Part shown: one piece after another, positions 47,762-57,300 of the stretch
Layout of the letters: each line of letters starts with the position of its first letter
Position numbering within the stretch: the stretch's first letter is position 1
From: Neoalteromonas facilis
GTDB taxonomy: Bacteria > Pseudomonadota > Gammaproteobacteria > Enterobacterales > Alteromonadaceae
DNA length: 64,000 nucleotides
NCBI RefSeq assembly: GCF_002807665.1
Contig: NZ_PEAY01000002.1
Coordinates: 310,001-374,000 of the forward strand
Direction: 5' to 3'
Program-made: the position numbers and the translations under genes
Notes under the pieces: generated by a model
What the model was told of the DNA's origin: nothing
What the model saw: the letters and a program-made list of their open reading frames with translations, nothing else
Database searches by the model: none

Positions 47762-48238
47762 TTAATCACCACTGTTAAAAAAACGCGTCAGCAATGAACG
47801 AGAATGAAAGCTATCGCTAAGGTTTATTAGTACTTTTTGTAGGTCAAAGCCGAGCTCGTCGTTAATCTGCTTAAATACCGCATCGGCTCGTTGCATATAG
47901 GCCTCGATAAGTTCACATTGCGCTTCGCCCAATTCAGTCAAGGAATAATTGGTTTTGCGTTTATCCGAGCTGTCCTTTTGCGCCACAATAACCTCGAGTT
48001 TAAGTAACGTTTTTACCCGTTGAGCAGCCAATTGATGCGATATATCCAGACCCCGAGCAATGTCCAGTAAAGAGGCTTCTCGGTGTTGCTGTATAAACAT
48101 GATGGTTGACGTTGTGATCACAGGGATAGTAATCCCCATGCGCTGATATACCGGCTTGGCTTGGTTTTCCATCATTGAAGCAAAGTCTAAAGCGGCCTTT
48201 GGCATGAAACCCTGCCTTGAGGTTAATTGTTTACGCAT
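47762..48238 (-). CDS. MarR-family transcriptional regulator
   Basis: 158 residues. The winged helix includes MFIQQHREASLLDIARGLDISHQLAAQRVKTLLKLEVIVAQKDSSDKRKTNYSLTELGEAQ, with recognition helix and the beta-wing containing DKRK. Dimeric MarR proteins repress transcription at palindromes until a ligand binds. Its start is 21 bp from a 32-bp palindromic operator. It is co-transcribed with a secreted S41 peptidase, so it probably controls a peptidase-linked response. Ligand unknown. Confidence 0.85.
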   Translation of the reverse strand: MRKQLTSRQGFMPKAALDFASMMENQAKPVYQRMGITIPVITTSTIMFIQQHREASLLDIARGLDISHQLAAQRVKTLLKLEVIVAQKDSSDKRKTNYSLTELGEAQCELIEAYMQRADAVFKQINDELGFDLQKVLINLSDSFHSRSLLTRFFNSGD

Positions 48239-48258
48239 GGTTGGTTCACTCGATGTGT

Positions 48259-48290
48259 ATATGCAACATATTGCGCAATATATTGCATAT
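48259..48290. promoter_or_regulatory. 32-bp near-perfect palindrome, probable MarR operator
   Basis: A perfect 14-bp core ATATTGCGCAATAT (48268-48281) is flanked by matching ATATGCAA/TTGCATAT arms (48259-48266 and 48283-48290). It is centred at 48274.5, about 36 bp before the marR start codon. No other gene start lies as close, so autoregulation is likely. Confidence 0.7.
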
Positions 48291-48366
48291 GTTTGTGAAA
48301 GTAAACATAAAGAATGGTTAAGCGATTACGACATTCTATATATGGGTATTTAAAAATCCGACTGGA

Positions 48367-49053
48367 TCAGTGACTCACGATGGGTAAGTTAGCAGCATTC
48401 GCAATCAACGTCTGGATCTGCTGGCACACCCGCAAACAGACTAGGCGTTGCTGCTCTTGTGAGAGGGTAAATTGCAGCTGCAATAAGCTGCGCATATGAA
48501 AGTCCGCTTTGAGTAAATTAAAGAAATCCACAGCGAAACTCTGCGCTTGTTCTTCACTTAGAGATGGGTAAAACGACGCGAGAATCGACGCGACGGTTTT
48601 CACACTTTGTTGTGGACCAGCGCGATAAAACAGCTCCGCTACGCGAGGGTTATTGTTGGCTTCTCCAATCACAACTTTGTACATTGCGATAACGTCGCTG
48701 TCCTGCAAAAGGCTAATCGTCTGATTGGCAATTTCAAATAATACCTCTTGGCATGGCGCATCACATCCTTCTAGGCGTGATGCATCTAGCCTATATTCGC
48801 GACACTTGGCATCAATCACCGCAGTATACAAGTCATCTTTATTTCTAAAATGGGAATACACGGTTTGCTTTGAGACGCCCGCCTCTTTTGCCACAAGGTC
48901 CATTGACGTATTAGTAAAACCATTGCTTAGGAATAGGCGGCTGGCGCACGCCATGATCGCTTGGCGCTTTTCTTCGCTTTTCGGTCTGCCGAGTTTTACT
49001 GCAGGGGCTTGGGACGTCATATCTACTTCGTTTAAACCATTTATTTGTGTCAC
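48367..49053 (-). CDS. TetR/AcrR-family repressor
   Basis: 228 residues. The N-terminal helix-turn-helix reads QAIMACASRLFLSNGFTNTSMDLVAKEAGVSKQTVYSHFRNKDDLYTAV, typical of AcrR-like efflux repressors; the C-terminal 150 residues form the ligand pocket. It diverges from the RND operon across 82 bp (start codon to 49136) holding two matching palindromes. By position it represses both itself and the pump. The start is the ATG at 49053, though internal Met residues leave small uncertainty. Confidence 0.88.
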   Translation of the reverse strand: MTQINGLNEVDMTSQAPAVKLGRPKSEEKRQAIMACASRLFLSNGFTNTSMDLVAKEAGVSKQTVYSHFRNKDDLYTAVIDAKCREYRLDASRLEGCDAPCQEVLFEIANQTISLLQDSDVIAMYKVVIGEANNNPRVAELFYRAGPQQSVKTVASILASFYPSLSEEQAQSFAVDFFNLLKADFHMRSLLQLQFTLSQEQQRLVCLRVCQQIQTLIANAANLPIVSH

Positions 49054-49065
49054 ACGTAATTATCA

Positions 49066-49082
49066 TACTGGACAGTCCAGTA
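49066..49082. promoter_or_regulatory. TetR operator 1 (17-bp perfect palindrome)
   Basis: TACTGGAC-A-GTCCAGTA, perfect dyad symmetry, 13 bp before the tetR start. It shares ACTGG...CCAGT with a second site at 49110. Confidence 0.75.
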
Positions 49083-49109
49083 AATTTAAACTACCATTTT
49101 AATTAGTGA

Positions 49110-49124
49110 ACTGGCTAGTCCAGT
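49110..49124. promoter_or_regulatory. TetR operator 2 (imperfect palindrome)
   Basis: ACTGGCTAGTCCAGT differs from the first site only in the centre. Its centre is 43 bp from the first, about four helical turns, and it lies closer to the RND adaptor start. Confidence 0.7.
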
Positions 49125-49156
49125 AATTAAGTTAAATGATTTTAGGAATACAGTCC

Positions 49157-50302
49157 ATGTCAGGCGCAACATCCAAACTATCCTTTTGGGGGCTCGTTAC
49201 TATTTGCTTCACAGGCTTAGTCGTCTTGTTGTTTATGTCCGGCGCGGGCAAAGCTTCAAACAGTAACGTTGACACCTTTATTGAAACCGTCGAAGTAAGT
49301 GATCTTCAGTGGCAAGACAGTTACGAAAAAATTCAACGCATCGTTGGTCGGGCAGAATCTGCACAAACAGCGCTAGCGGGATTTGAGATTGGTGGGCTTG
49401 TTAATGCCGTAAGTGTTGACGATGGTGACAGTGTGAAGCAAGGGCAAGTGATTGCTGCGCTGGATACATCATTATTGCAAAGCCAATTAAATCAAATGCA
49501 AGCAAGCTTAACCCGTGCGGAAGCCGAACAAACGCTAGCGAAAAGTACGCTAAAACGTATTCATGACTTGGTTAAAAGAGGCCTTGAATCGCAGCAAAAA
49601 TTAGACGAAGCGAAGCAGGCGCTGGAGGCGGCTAATGCTAGCGTAAATGAAGCTCAGGCACGTGTTGAATTAATAAAGGTTAATTTAGCGAAGAGCACGC
49701 TGGTTGCCCCATTTGACGGCGAGGTTGTACATCGACACGTTGATACGGGAACCGTGGTTGCTGCTGGCCAGCCCATCTTGGAGCTAATTGCGTCGAATGT
49801 AACCGACGTACGCTTGCCCATGCCAGCCAATCTGGTGCAGACCCTGAATGTAAACGAACGCTATGTGCTACATGCCGAAAACCATTCATTCCCAGCGGTG
49901 CTAAGAGCGGTAGGAAAACAGCGTAATCGCACAACTCGTGCGGTTGATGCTCTATTTCAGCTGGCGCCAAGTGCAGAAACTAGCACTTGGCTACTGCCAG
50001 GTGATTTACTTTCTTTAGATGTCTCGATTGAAGTTAAAGAATCTGGTGCATGGATACCCATGTCGGCGTTAAGTCATGGTGTCAGAGGGTTATGGAATAT
50101 TTACACAGTGGATAGTGATAGCCCAACTATCGTCACCCCCAGAGCGGTTGAAGTGCTATACAGTGATGGTCAGTTTGCTTTTGTGCGTGGCGCTATTTCG
50201 CCAGCCATGCAAGTCGTGGTATCTGGCACACATCGCTTAGCGCCAGGCCAAGAAGTGGCTGTTAAATACGTGCCAGCTGACGCAATCGCAGAGCGCCGAT
50301 AG
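49157..50302 (+). CDS. RND efflux periplasmic adaptor (HlyD/AcrA type)
   Basis: 381 residues from the ATG at 49157, which has AGGA nine bases upstream; the ATG at 49136 has no ribosome site and lies close to the operator. A membrane span or uncleaved signal (about 12-29) precedes a lipoyl domain (FEIGGLVNAVSVDDGDSVKQGQVIAALD), a coiled coil (about 110-180) and beta domains. It links the RND pump to an outer-membrane channel, which is not encoded here. First gene of the operon controlled by the divergent TetR. Confidence 0.9.
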   Translation: MSGATSKLSFWGLVTICFTGLVVLLFMSGAGKASNSNVDTFIETVEVSDLQWQDSYEKIQRIVGRAESAQTALAGFEIGGLVNAVSVDDGDSVKQGQVIAALDTSLLQSQLNQMQASLTRAEAEQTLAKSTLKRIHDLVKRGLESQQKLDEAKQALEAANASVNEAQARVELIKVNLAKSTLVAPFDGEVVHRHVDTGTVVAAGQPILELIASNVTDVRLPMPANLVQTLNVNERYVLHAENHSFPAVLRAVGKQRNRTTRAVDALFQLAPSAETSTWLLPGDLLSLDVSIEVKESGAWIPMSALSHGVRGLWNIYTVDSDSPTIVTPRAVEVLYSDGQFAFVRGAISPAMQVVVSGTHRLAPGQEVAVKYVPADAIAERR

Positions 50303-50304
50303 TC

Positions 50305-53300
50305 ATGAATACGCCAACCAATCAGCATACTTGGTATACCTTATTTTTTAGACGTGGGCATTTATTGCTGCTGAGTTTTATCATCATTATGGTAGCAGGT
50401 TACTCGGCGTTAACTAACCTTCCTCGTTTGGAAGATCCGCGCATTGATACGCGCAATATGTTGGTCATCACACCATACCCTGGTGCTTCGGCTGAACGTG
50501 TCGAGGCCTTAGTAACCGATGTACTTGAGGACCGTTTGCGTGAGATCTTTGAAATCAAAGAAATCAAATCAACGTCTCGGGCTGAGATATCGGTCATTTC
50601 TATTGAATTGCAAGACTGGGTAAACAACAGCAACAACGAGCAATTATTTTCAGAAGTGAGAGATGCGATAGGGGAGGTAGCACAAACGTTCCCCAATGGC
50701 GTAGGCGATCCGGTTTTAGATGAAAAACGTGGCGCCACAGCATTTACGGTTTTATATGCGATCAAGCCGACATTTCCTGACACCACATCCATGCCGATGG
50801 TTGCACGCTTATCAACCGAGTTGGCCGATCGTTTACGCAACGTGGCGGGCACCGAACTGGTGCGCATTTATGGTGAGCCAAAAGAAGAGTTTGTGGTCAG
50901 TATTGACCCACAACGTTTGGCACAAGCAGGATTAACAATAGCGGATGTCGGGCGAGCGATTAGCTCTGCCGACCCCAAATTACCCGCAGGTGTTTTATAT
51001 ACAAGCGAACAGAATATCAGGCTGCAAGTAGCTGAGCCATTAGAGGGGCAAAGTACAATCCGTAATGTACCCTTGGTCAATCAAGATGGTCTGTTTTTAC
51101 GCTTAGGTGATATTGCTGAGGTTCAACGCCAATTTCAACAGCCAATGAATGATGTTGGTTACGTTAATGGTGAACAAGTAATATTTGTCGCTGCTCGCAT
51201 GCAAACCACGGTCAGAGTTGACCAGTGGACCGCGAACGTTAAACAGGCGGCGTCACAATTCTCCCAGCAATTCAGTGGCACCGTAGAGACTCAATTGGTG
51301 TTTGAACAAAACATTTATACTGAGCAACGCCTATCAGACTTGTCCCAGAATTTGTTGATGGGATCTGCTGTTGTAATGCTGGTGGTGCTGGTCTTTATGG
51401 GGCTTAAAGCTTCTGTAATTGTTGGTGTAGCACTTCCATTGTGTGCCGCGTTTACGTTGTTTAGTTTGAGCTTTTATGATGAACAAATTCATCAAATGTC
51501 CATTTTTGGAATCATCATTGCGATTGGTTTGTTAATTGATAACGCCATCGTGATCACCGACGAAACGCGATTGAATCTTCAGAACGAATCATTAACGCGT
51601 GTGCAGGCACTGGAAAAAACGCTGAAGCATTTATTTGCGCCTTTGACGGCATCAACCTTAACCACGATCTTAGGTTTTATGCCGGTATTTCTGCTAAGTG
51701 GTAATATCGGTGACTTTATCGGCGGCATTGCTATCAGTGTCGTGATGGCGTTGATTGGTTCTTTGTTCATTTCGCTAACATTGATTGCAGCCTTGGCAGC
51801 GCGCTACCTGTCGCGAAAACCTGCGACGTCCAGAGCTTGGTACTTATCGGGTCTGCAAATGCCGGGTATTACTTCGTTATTCCGTGAGTTAATACTGGGC
51901 GCTATTCGAAAGCCATTGATTGCACTCCCCCTAATCATGGTGTTCTGCCTAAGCGGTTTTGTATTGTCATCGCAATTAGCCAATGTGTTCTTCCCCAGTG
52001 CCGATCGTGATCAATTCGAAATTTATGTCTGGACTGCAAATGGCAGCGGTATCAAGCGCACAGAAAGTGCGGCTTTGGCGGTTGATAGTGTGTTGCGCAA
52101 TTACGATTCGATCGAACAAGTGACTTGGTTGGTCGGAGGATCTGCTCCGTCAGTGTATTACAACCAAGTGATGAACCGAGACAATACGCCGAATTTTGCC
52201 AATGCTGTGATAACCGCGGAATCGGTTCCGGCTGCAGCAAAGCTGATTGGGCAACTGCAGCGCGAGCTAAGTGAGGCCTTTCCGGCATTAAAAATTGTGG
52301 TGCGCGCGTTTGGTCAAGGCCCACCGATTGCAGCACCAATAGAAGTGGATATTTACGGTCCTGATCTCGAAACGTTAACCGAATTGGGTATGCAAGTGAA
52401 ACTGGCTATGACCCATATCCCCGGGATAACACAATCGATTGCATCAGTGACGCAAACAGAGCCTGAATTTAAGCTAAATACCCACAGTGATGTTGCTGAG
52501 TTAGCTTCGCTTTCGTTGGCTAGCATCGCGAATCAGTTGCAAACAGCGCTGCGCGGACAGTTGGGTGGTACGGTTTTAGAAGGCACAGAAGATATTCCGG
52601 TGAGAGTGCGTATTGGCGATAACCTGCGTGAATCTATCGTAGATATTGCCAATCAGCCTTTACAGGGTGGTAATGGATTGTCGAATACAACGACAACGGT
52701 AGCTGCCTTGGGGGATTTCACATTACGCCCAACCATTTCAGGGATTACCCGTACCAACGGAGAGCGTTTGAATCGGATCCAAGCATTCTTGATGCCTGGC
52801 GTCCCCGCGATTGACGTGTCTAATCAACTGCGAGACCGCTTAGAGAATGGTGACTTTGTGTTGCCGCAAGGCTATAAAATCAAGATGGCCGGTGACGCAG
52901 ATGAGCAGCAAGAAGCGGTCGGACAACTGGCAACTTATGCACCGGTTTTATTGGTGCTGATGATTACGACATTGATCCTCACATTTAGCAGTGTGCGCAT
53001 GGCCGGTGTGATTGTGTTAGTTGCTATCTTATCGGTGGGATTGGGTTTTCTAAGTTTATGGATCAGTGGTTTGCCGATTGGCTTTAACCCGTTATTAGGT
53101 ACTGCAGGGTTAATCGGTGTTGCGATTAATGGCTCCATTGTAGTGATCGCTGCGATCAATGGGAATCCCGAAGCAAAAGCGGGTAAAACCAGCGCTATCA
53201 TGGCTGAAACCATGGGATGTAGCCGCCATATTCTGTCTACCACATTTACCACTGTGGGTGGGCTAGTGCCGTTGCTGCTGTTCAGTGAAGGGACATTTTG

Positions 53301-53448
53301 GCCGCCATTGGCGGTCGTCATTGCCGGTGGTGTTGGCTTCTCGGTGATCCTCTCGTTGCTGTTCACACCATCACTGGTGGCATGGTTGTGTCGGGTAAGA
53401 CACAAGCGTGTAAGCCAAGCTGCTGAACTTTCGTTAGGCAAAGCGTAA
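50305..53448 (+). CDS. RND efflux pump inner-membrane subunit with altered proton-relay residues
   Basis: 1047 residues, a full-size AcrB-type protein with 12 spans, two large periplasmic loops and a starting span HLLLLSFIIIMVAGYSAL. At the span-4 relay motif AcrB has Asp407-Asp408; here it is Asp412-Asn413 (GLLIDNAIVITDE). In span 10 the AcrB lysine 940 position is Asn in GVAINGSIVVIAA. It is therefore a member of a divergent RND subfamily or has altered coupling. Two bases after the adaptor, so one operon. Substrate unknown, likely drugs, bile-like compounds or solvents. Confidence 0.88.
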   Translation: MNTPTNQHTWYTLFFRRGHLLLLSFIIIMVAGYSALTNLPRLEDPRIDTRNMLVITPYPGASAERVEALVTDVLEDRLREIFEIKEIKSTSRAEISVISIELQDWVNNSNNEQLFSEVRDAIGEVAQTFPNGVGDPVLDEKRGATAFTVLYAIKPTFPDTTSMPMVARLSTELADRLRNVAGTELVRIYGEPKEEFVVSIDPQRLAQAGLTIADVGRAISSADPKLPAGVLYTSEQNIRLQVAEPLEGQSTIRNVPLVNQDGLFLRLGDIAEVQRQFQQPMNDVGYVNGEQVIFVAARMQTTVRVDQWTANVKQAASQFSQQFSGTVETQLVFEQNIYTEQRLSDLSQNLLMGSAVVMLVVLVFMGLKASVIVGVALPLCAAFTLFSLSFYDEQIHQMSIFGIIIAIGLLIDNAIVITDETRLNLQNESLTRVQALEKTLKHLFAPLTASTLTTILGFMPVFLLSGNIGDFIGGIAISVVMALIGSLFISLTLIAALAARYLSRKPATSRAWYLSGLQMPGITSLFRELILGAIRKPLIALPLIMVFCLSGFVLSSQLANVFFPSADRDQFEIYVWTANGSGIKRTESAALAVDSVLRNYDSIEQVTWLVGGSAPSVYYNQVMNRDNTPNFANAVITAESVPAAAKLIGQLQRELSEAFPALKIVVRAFGQGPPIAAPIEVDIYGPDLETLTELGMQVKLAMTHIPGITQSIASVTQTEPEFKLNTHSDVAELASLSLASIANQLQTALRGQLGGTVLEGTEDIPVRVRIGDNLRESIVDIANQPLQGGNGLSNTTTTVAALGDFTLRPTISGITRTNGERLNRIQAFLMPGVPAIDVSNQLRDRLENGDFVLPQGYKIKMAGDADEQQEAVGQLATYAPVLLVLMITTLILTFSSVRMAGVIVLVAILSVGLGFLSLWISGLPIGFNPLLGTAGLIGVAINGSIVVIAAINGNPEAKAGKTSAIMAETMGCSRHILSTTFTTVGGLVPLLLFSEGTFWPPLAVVIAGGVGFSVILSLLFTPSLVAWLCRVRHKRVSQAAELSLGKA

Positions 53449-53520
53449 TACGCTAGAGTTAAGCCAAAACGCTGTTATTATCGTATTGGTGTAATGACAA
53501 CTATCTGGCGAAGCAAACGA

Positions 53521-53643
53521 ATGCGCAGTGAAAAACCAGCGGCAAGCTGGTGGAATACAACATGTGAACGATGTAAGCGATGGCGTCTCATTATTTTGTG
53601 GGGGGTTATTATGCTGGTGGTGTATTTTTATGTCTGGCGATAA
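53521..53643 (+). CDS. 40-residue CxxC single-span microprotein
   Basis: An ATG at 53521 opens a 40-residue frame that ends at 53641-53643 inside the DUF2982 gene start, a 14-bp overlap. An in-frame ATG at 53494 would give 49 residues. The protein has a basic Trp-rich head, a Cys-x-x-Cys (CERC) and one span of about 17 hydrophobic residues (LIILWGVIMLVVYFYVW). Positive residues flank the span, giving a plausible N-in topology with the CxxC near the membrane. A ribosome site GGCGAAG lies upstream. No known family recognised. Confidence 0.6.
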   Translation: MRSEKPAASWWNTTCERCKRWRLIILWGVIMLVVYFYVWR

Positions 53644-54319
53644 CTCAGTCATCGCCATCCGGGCAACGTCTAAACGCAATGGGATTACAACCACGGTTAT
53701 CGGTGTCGCACTGGTGGTTTTCGGTTTTATGTTGTTATCGCTATTTCGTGAGTACCTGTTCCTCGCGGGAGTGTTTGTCGCCAGTGCTGGTATCGTCGGA
53801 ATTATCATGGGCTGGTTTAAAATTCGAGAGCCTGAGCACAGCGTATTGATATCGCCAGAGGGTATCAGGTATATCCATCGACATGGTGAGTGGCAGGTAA
53901 GTTGGGACAATGTTCAACGCATTGATGCCCCCAGAGTAACGCGTGGCGTGACGACTCACAACCTCGACATGTTGGGGATCCGCTTGCGTGATTGGGAATC
54001 GATTGTTCATAACATTTCTCCGCGTTTGGCTACGAACATCCTCATGGAACAACGCCCCCTTTTATTGCAAAACCCCGACGACAAGTGCGTCACCGGCACT
54101 TGTGCTAGCAGTGATTTACTGGAAGACGACCGTTTTAAATTGAGTAGCGGTGAATTTCTGGTGGGGATCAAAGCGATGTTTGCTCACCGTATGTGTAAAT
54201 TGAGAGAGCGTTTAGGTTTTGATTTATATATTGCCGCGGCTGAGCTTGATCGCCCTGTGCTGGAGTTTGTTCAGCTATTGAGAGATGTCCAGAGCCAGCA
54301 GCAGAAGCATCATTCCTAA
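53630..54319 (+). CDS. DUF2982 membrane protein
   Basis: 229 residues from the ATG at 53630, after the first ATG with good spacing to the hydrophobic start; a GTG at 53528 in the same frame would overlap the microprotein fully. Two spans (about 18-34 and 38-58) are followed by a soluble, PH-like domain: GIRYIHRHGEWQVSWDNVQRIDAPRV with a Trp-rich strand pattern. The family is found in Shewanella and Alteromonas relatives; its function is unknown. Overlap with the microprotein suggests coupled expression. Confidence 0.72.
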   Translation: MSGDNSVIAIRATSKRNGITTTVIGVALVVFGFMLLSLFREYLFLAGVFVASAGIVGIIMGWFKIREPEHSVLISPEGIRYIHRHGEWQVSWDNVQRIDAPRVTRGVTTHNLDMLGIRLRDWESIVHNISPRLATNILMEQRPLLLQNPDDKCVTGTCASSDLLEDDRFKLSSGEFLVGIKAMFAHRMCKLRERLGFDLYIAAAELDRPVLEFVQLLRDVQSQQQKHHS

Positions 54320-54326
54320 TTACGGG

Positions 54327-57300
54327 CTAGCGCATACCAGAGTTAAGCATCTCATTGCCTTGCTTGATGACACTTTCACTTTCTTTTAATAATGTCGGCA
54401 CGAGTGCATTCACGACATCCATTTGCTCACGTTTAATAGCACTTTCTAATTGATCACATAAGGTTTGAAACTGACTGACGCCGGTGTAACAACTTGCGCC
54501 ATGGATACGGTGTACTTGTTGCAACAAGATCTCATGTTCTTTAGTTTTCCATGCGTCATGAATGAGCTCAACACTTGAGGGAAGTTGGCTCACAAAAGCT
54601 TCTAACAACTCGATGGCGGTCCCAGCATTGCCATTGGCGCGTTTCAGTGCAAGCTTCCAATCCACACTGGTCATTTCTTTGGGTTTTACTTCGTTATTCG
54701 TGCACCAACGGTTAATAATATCGACTAGCTGAGTCAATTCGATGGGCTTAGGCAAATAATCGTCCATGCCCGATGCCATGAGTCGCTCTTGTTCCTCTTT
54801 AAACGCATGTGCGGTAACTGCAATAATCGGGGTTCCGGCGTTTAATTCAGAACGCCGAATAAGTTTAGTGGCTTGCAAGCCATCCATATGGGGCATTTGC
54901 ACGTCCATAAGAATGACATCGAATTCGGTTGATTGGCAGTGCTCTACAGCATCTTCACCGCTAGGCGACAAGGTTAAACGCACTGGCGTGTCACGCAGCC
55001 AGGTGTCGATTAACTTCAAGTTCATATCCATATCATCAACAGCAAGAATGTTGACACTCGGTAGTTCAGCTAGGCGCGTATTGACGGGGTTTTTATCGGC
55101 GAATTGTGGCGCTTTCAACAAACTATCGACCTTGTTTGGCGTCAATGGCATGCGCAATTGGGTATTAAAATGCTGACTTAAACTGGGATAATGATTGAAA
55201 GGGTCTGGGCCAGAGTATAGCAGTATGCGTTTGCCCGCTCTAAAGTCGAGTAAATGGCTTAAAACATCGTTGCGTTGCTCAAGCTTGTATTGCGGCAAGC
55301 AGGCGAACAAGTAGTCTACTGCGTGGCCTTCAGCGTCCAGGGCTGATAAGTAGCTCAATGATTCGACGCAAGTAACCTTTGCACCAAGGTAAATCATGAG
55401 TTTGGCACTGGTTTGTCGTGTGGTTGGGATCGGGTCATAAATCACAATATGCTTATTGCGCCACTCATCACCAGGCGTTAGATAGTAGCGATTGCTGAGT
55501 TGATTCATTTGTAATGTGACGCAGAAACTACTGCCTTGTCCCGGTGTGCTGTGTAGGGTCAGTTGGCCGCGCATGAGGCGAACCAATTCCTGCGAAATGA
55601 CTAAGCCTAAGCCTGTGCCCTGATAGTTCCTGTTCAGTGCATCATCTACTTGCGAAAAAGCACTAAACAGTTTTTTGCGATCCTGGCGGCTAATGCCTAT
55701 CCCAGTGTCTTCAACCGTCAACGTTAGTTCATAGAGGCCATGCGGTAGATTGCGCCCTTGCGCTGAAAATGCAATGTGTCCACTGGCAGTAAATTTAATC
55801 GCGTTACCTAACAAATTGGTTAGGATTTGCTTAATACGATAAACATCACCAATCAATTTGTCAGGTAATCGACCAAGATCAAAAATAAATTCCAACTGCT
55901 TTTGATGCGCCGATTTTGCCATCAATGTAACCATTTCCTCTAACAACATGTTCGGGGAGAAGGGTTGGCTATTCAGTTGTAGTTTGCCGGCCTCAATTTT
56001 AGAGAAGTCGAGGATGTCGTTCACAATGGTCAGTAGACCGTCTGCTGCACCATTAATAATTTTAACCTGTTCTTGCTTATCAGCGGGGAGCGGTGCATGC
56101 AGTAGTTCGCGGCTAAAACCGAGGATGGCATTTAATGGGGTTCTGATTTCATGGCTCATATTGGCCAAAAATTGTGATTTAACATTGCTGGCTTTAATGG
56201 CGTCTTTCCGCGCAATGTCCAAACGAGCGTTTTGTTCTTCTATCAGCTCCATATTATTGCGCAAATCGGTCGTGGCTTGTTCTACTTCACTTTCGAGTTG
56301 ATTGCGACTCTTGTCCATCAAGGCTAATGAGAACAATGCCGCTTGAAGGAACACGCCGATTTGGAAACAGTGCGCGGTAAAACTGTTCGCGGGTAATACG
56401 CCGAACAGACTTAGGATCCCGACAATTGCACCCGTCGCCAACATTGCCCAAGCCAATATGAAGTAGCGTGCTGAACTGAATTTATTGGTATAGCTTTCGA
56501 CGCCGGCCATTATATAGCTGCTGATTGCTAAGGTACCGATGGTGTAGATAGCACCGTTTAGCCACATAACAGGGAGAATATTTACCAGTGAAGCAATGCC
56601 TAAAATGCCCTGTAAATACAGCATGAGCATCACCAGAATATGGGCTTTTGACGCATTGACTGCTGTTTCTAAGAAGGTGAGAGTGAATACACCGCTACTG
56701 ATGCCGATAATGATAAAAATCAGCCCTGTGTGTTCGATCAGCCAGGGCGACAATGCGCCAACACTGAACAAATGGATGTGCCCGCCCCAGATAAATTGCC
56801 AGATCAACACGGTTGTTATATAGCCCACATAGGTCAGTAGGCTCTTTTCTCGCACGCCAAAATAAAGGACAAGGTTGTATATTGCTAGAATAATCAGGCC
56901 ACCGTAAAACAGCCCCCAAGCAAGGCTATCTATCGCCATGGTTCGCGTGTGCTTTTGTTCCGAGTGAATCGTTACTGGCGCGATTAAGCTTGAGCTGCTG
57001 CTTTGAATGCGAAGATAGAGTTGTACAGGCGTGCCACTGGGCACTTCAGCCAACATCACCGGCATTCGGTAACGTTGATTCGCACGTAGCTTTCCTTGTT
57101 TTTCTTGGGCGATTATTTCGCCATTGGCGACCAGATAAAAATCCACCTGATCCAGTTGGCTAAAGTTTAAATCAATAGCCCAATGAGTGTTGTTGGTAAA
57201 ATGGGTGAAACTGGCAAGTAGCCATATTCCTTTGTCACTAAAACCAAAATTGGGATTGCTTTCACCCGCCCAGCGAAAACTGTTACGTGAGGCAATGACA

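Noticed and set aside
48291-48366. Possible extra regulator site between marR and tetR (GTTT...AAAC)
   Set aside because: Only four-base arms; far weaker than the palindrome at 48259.
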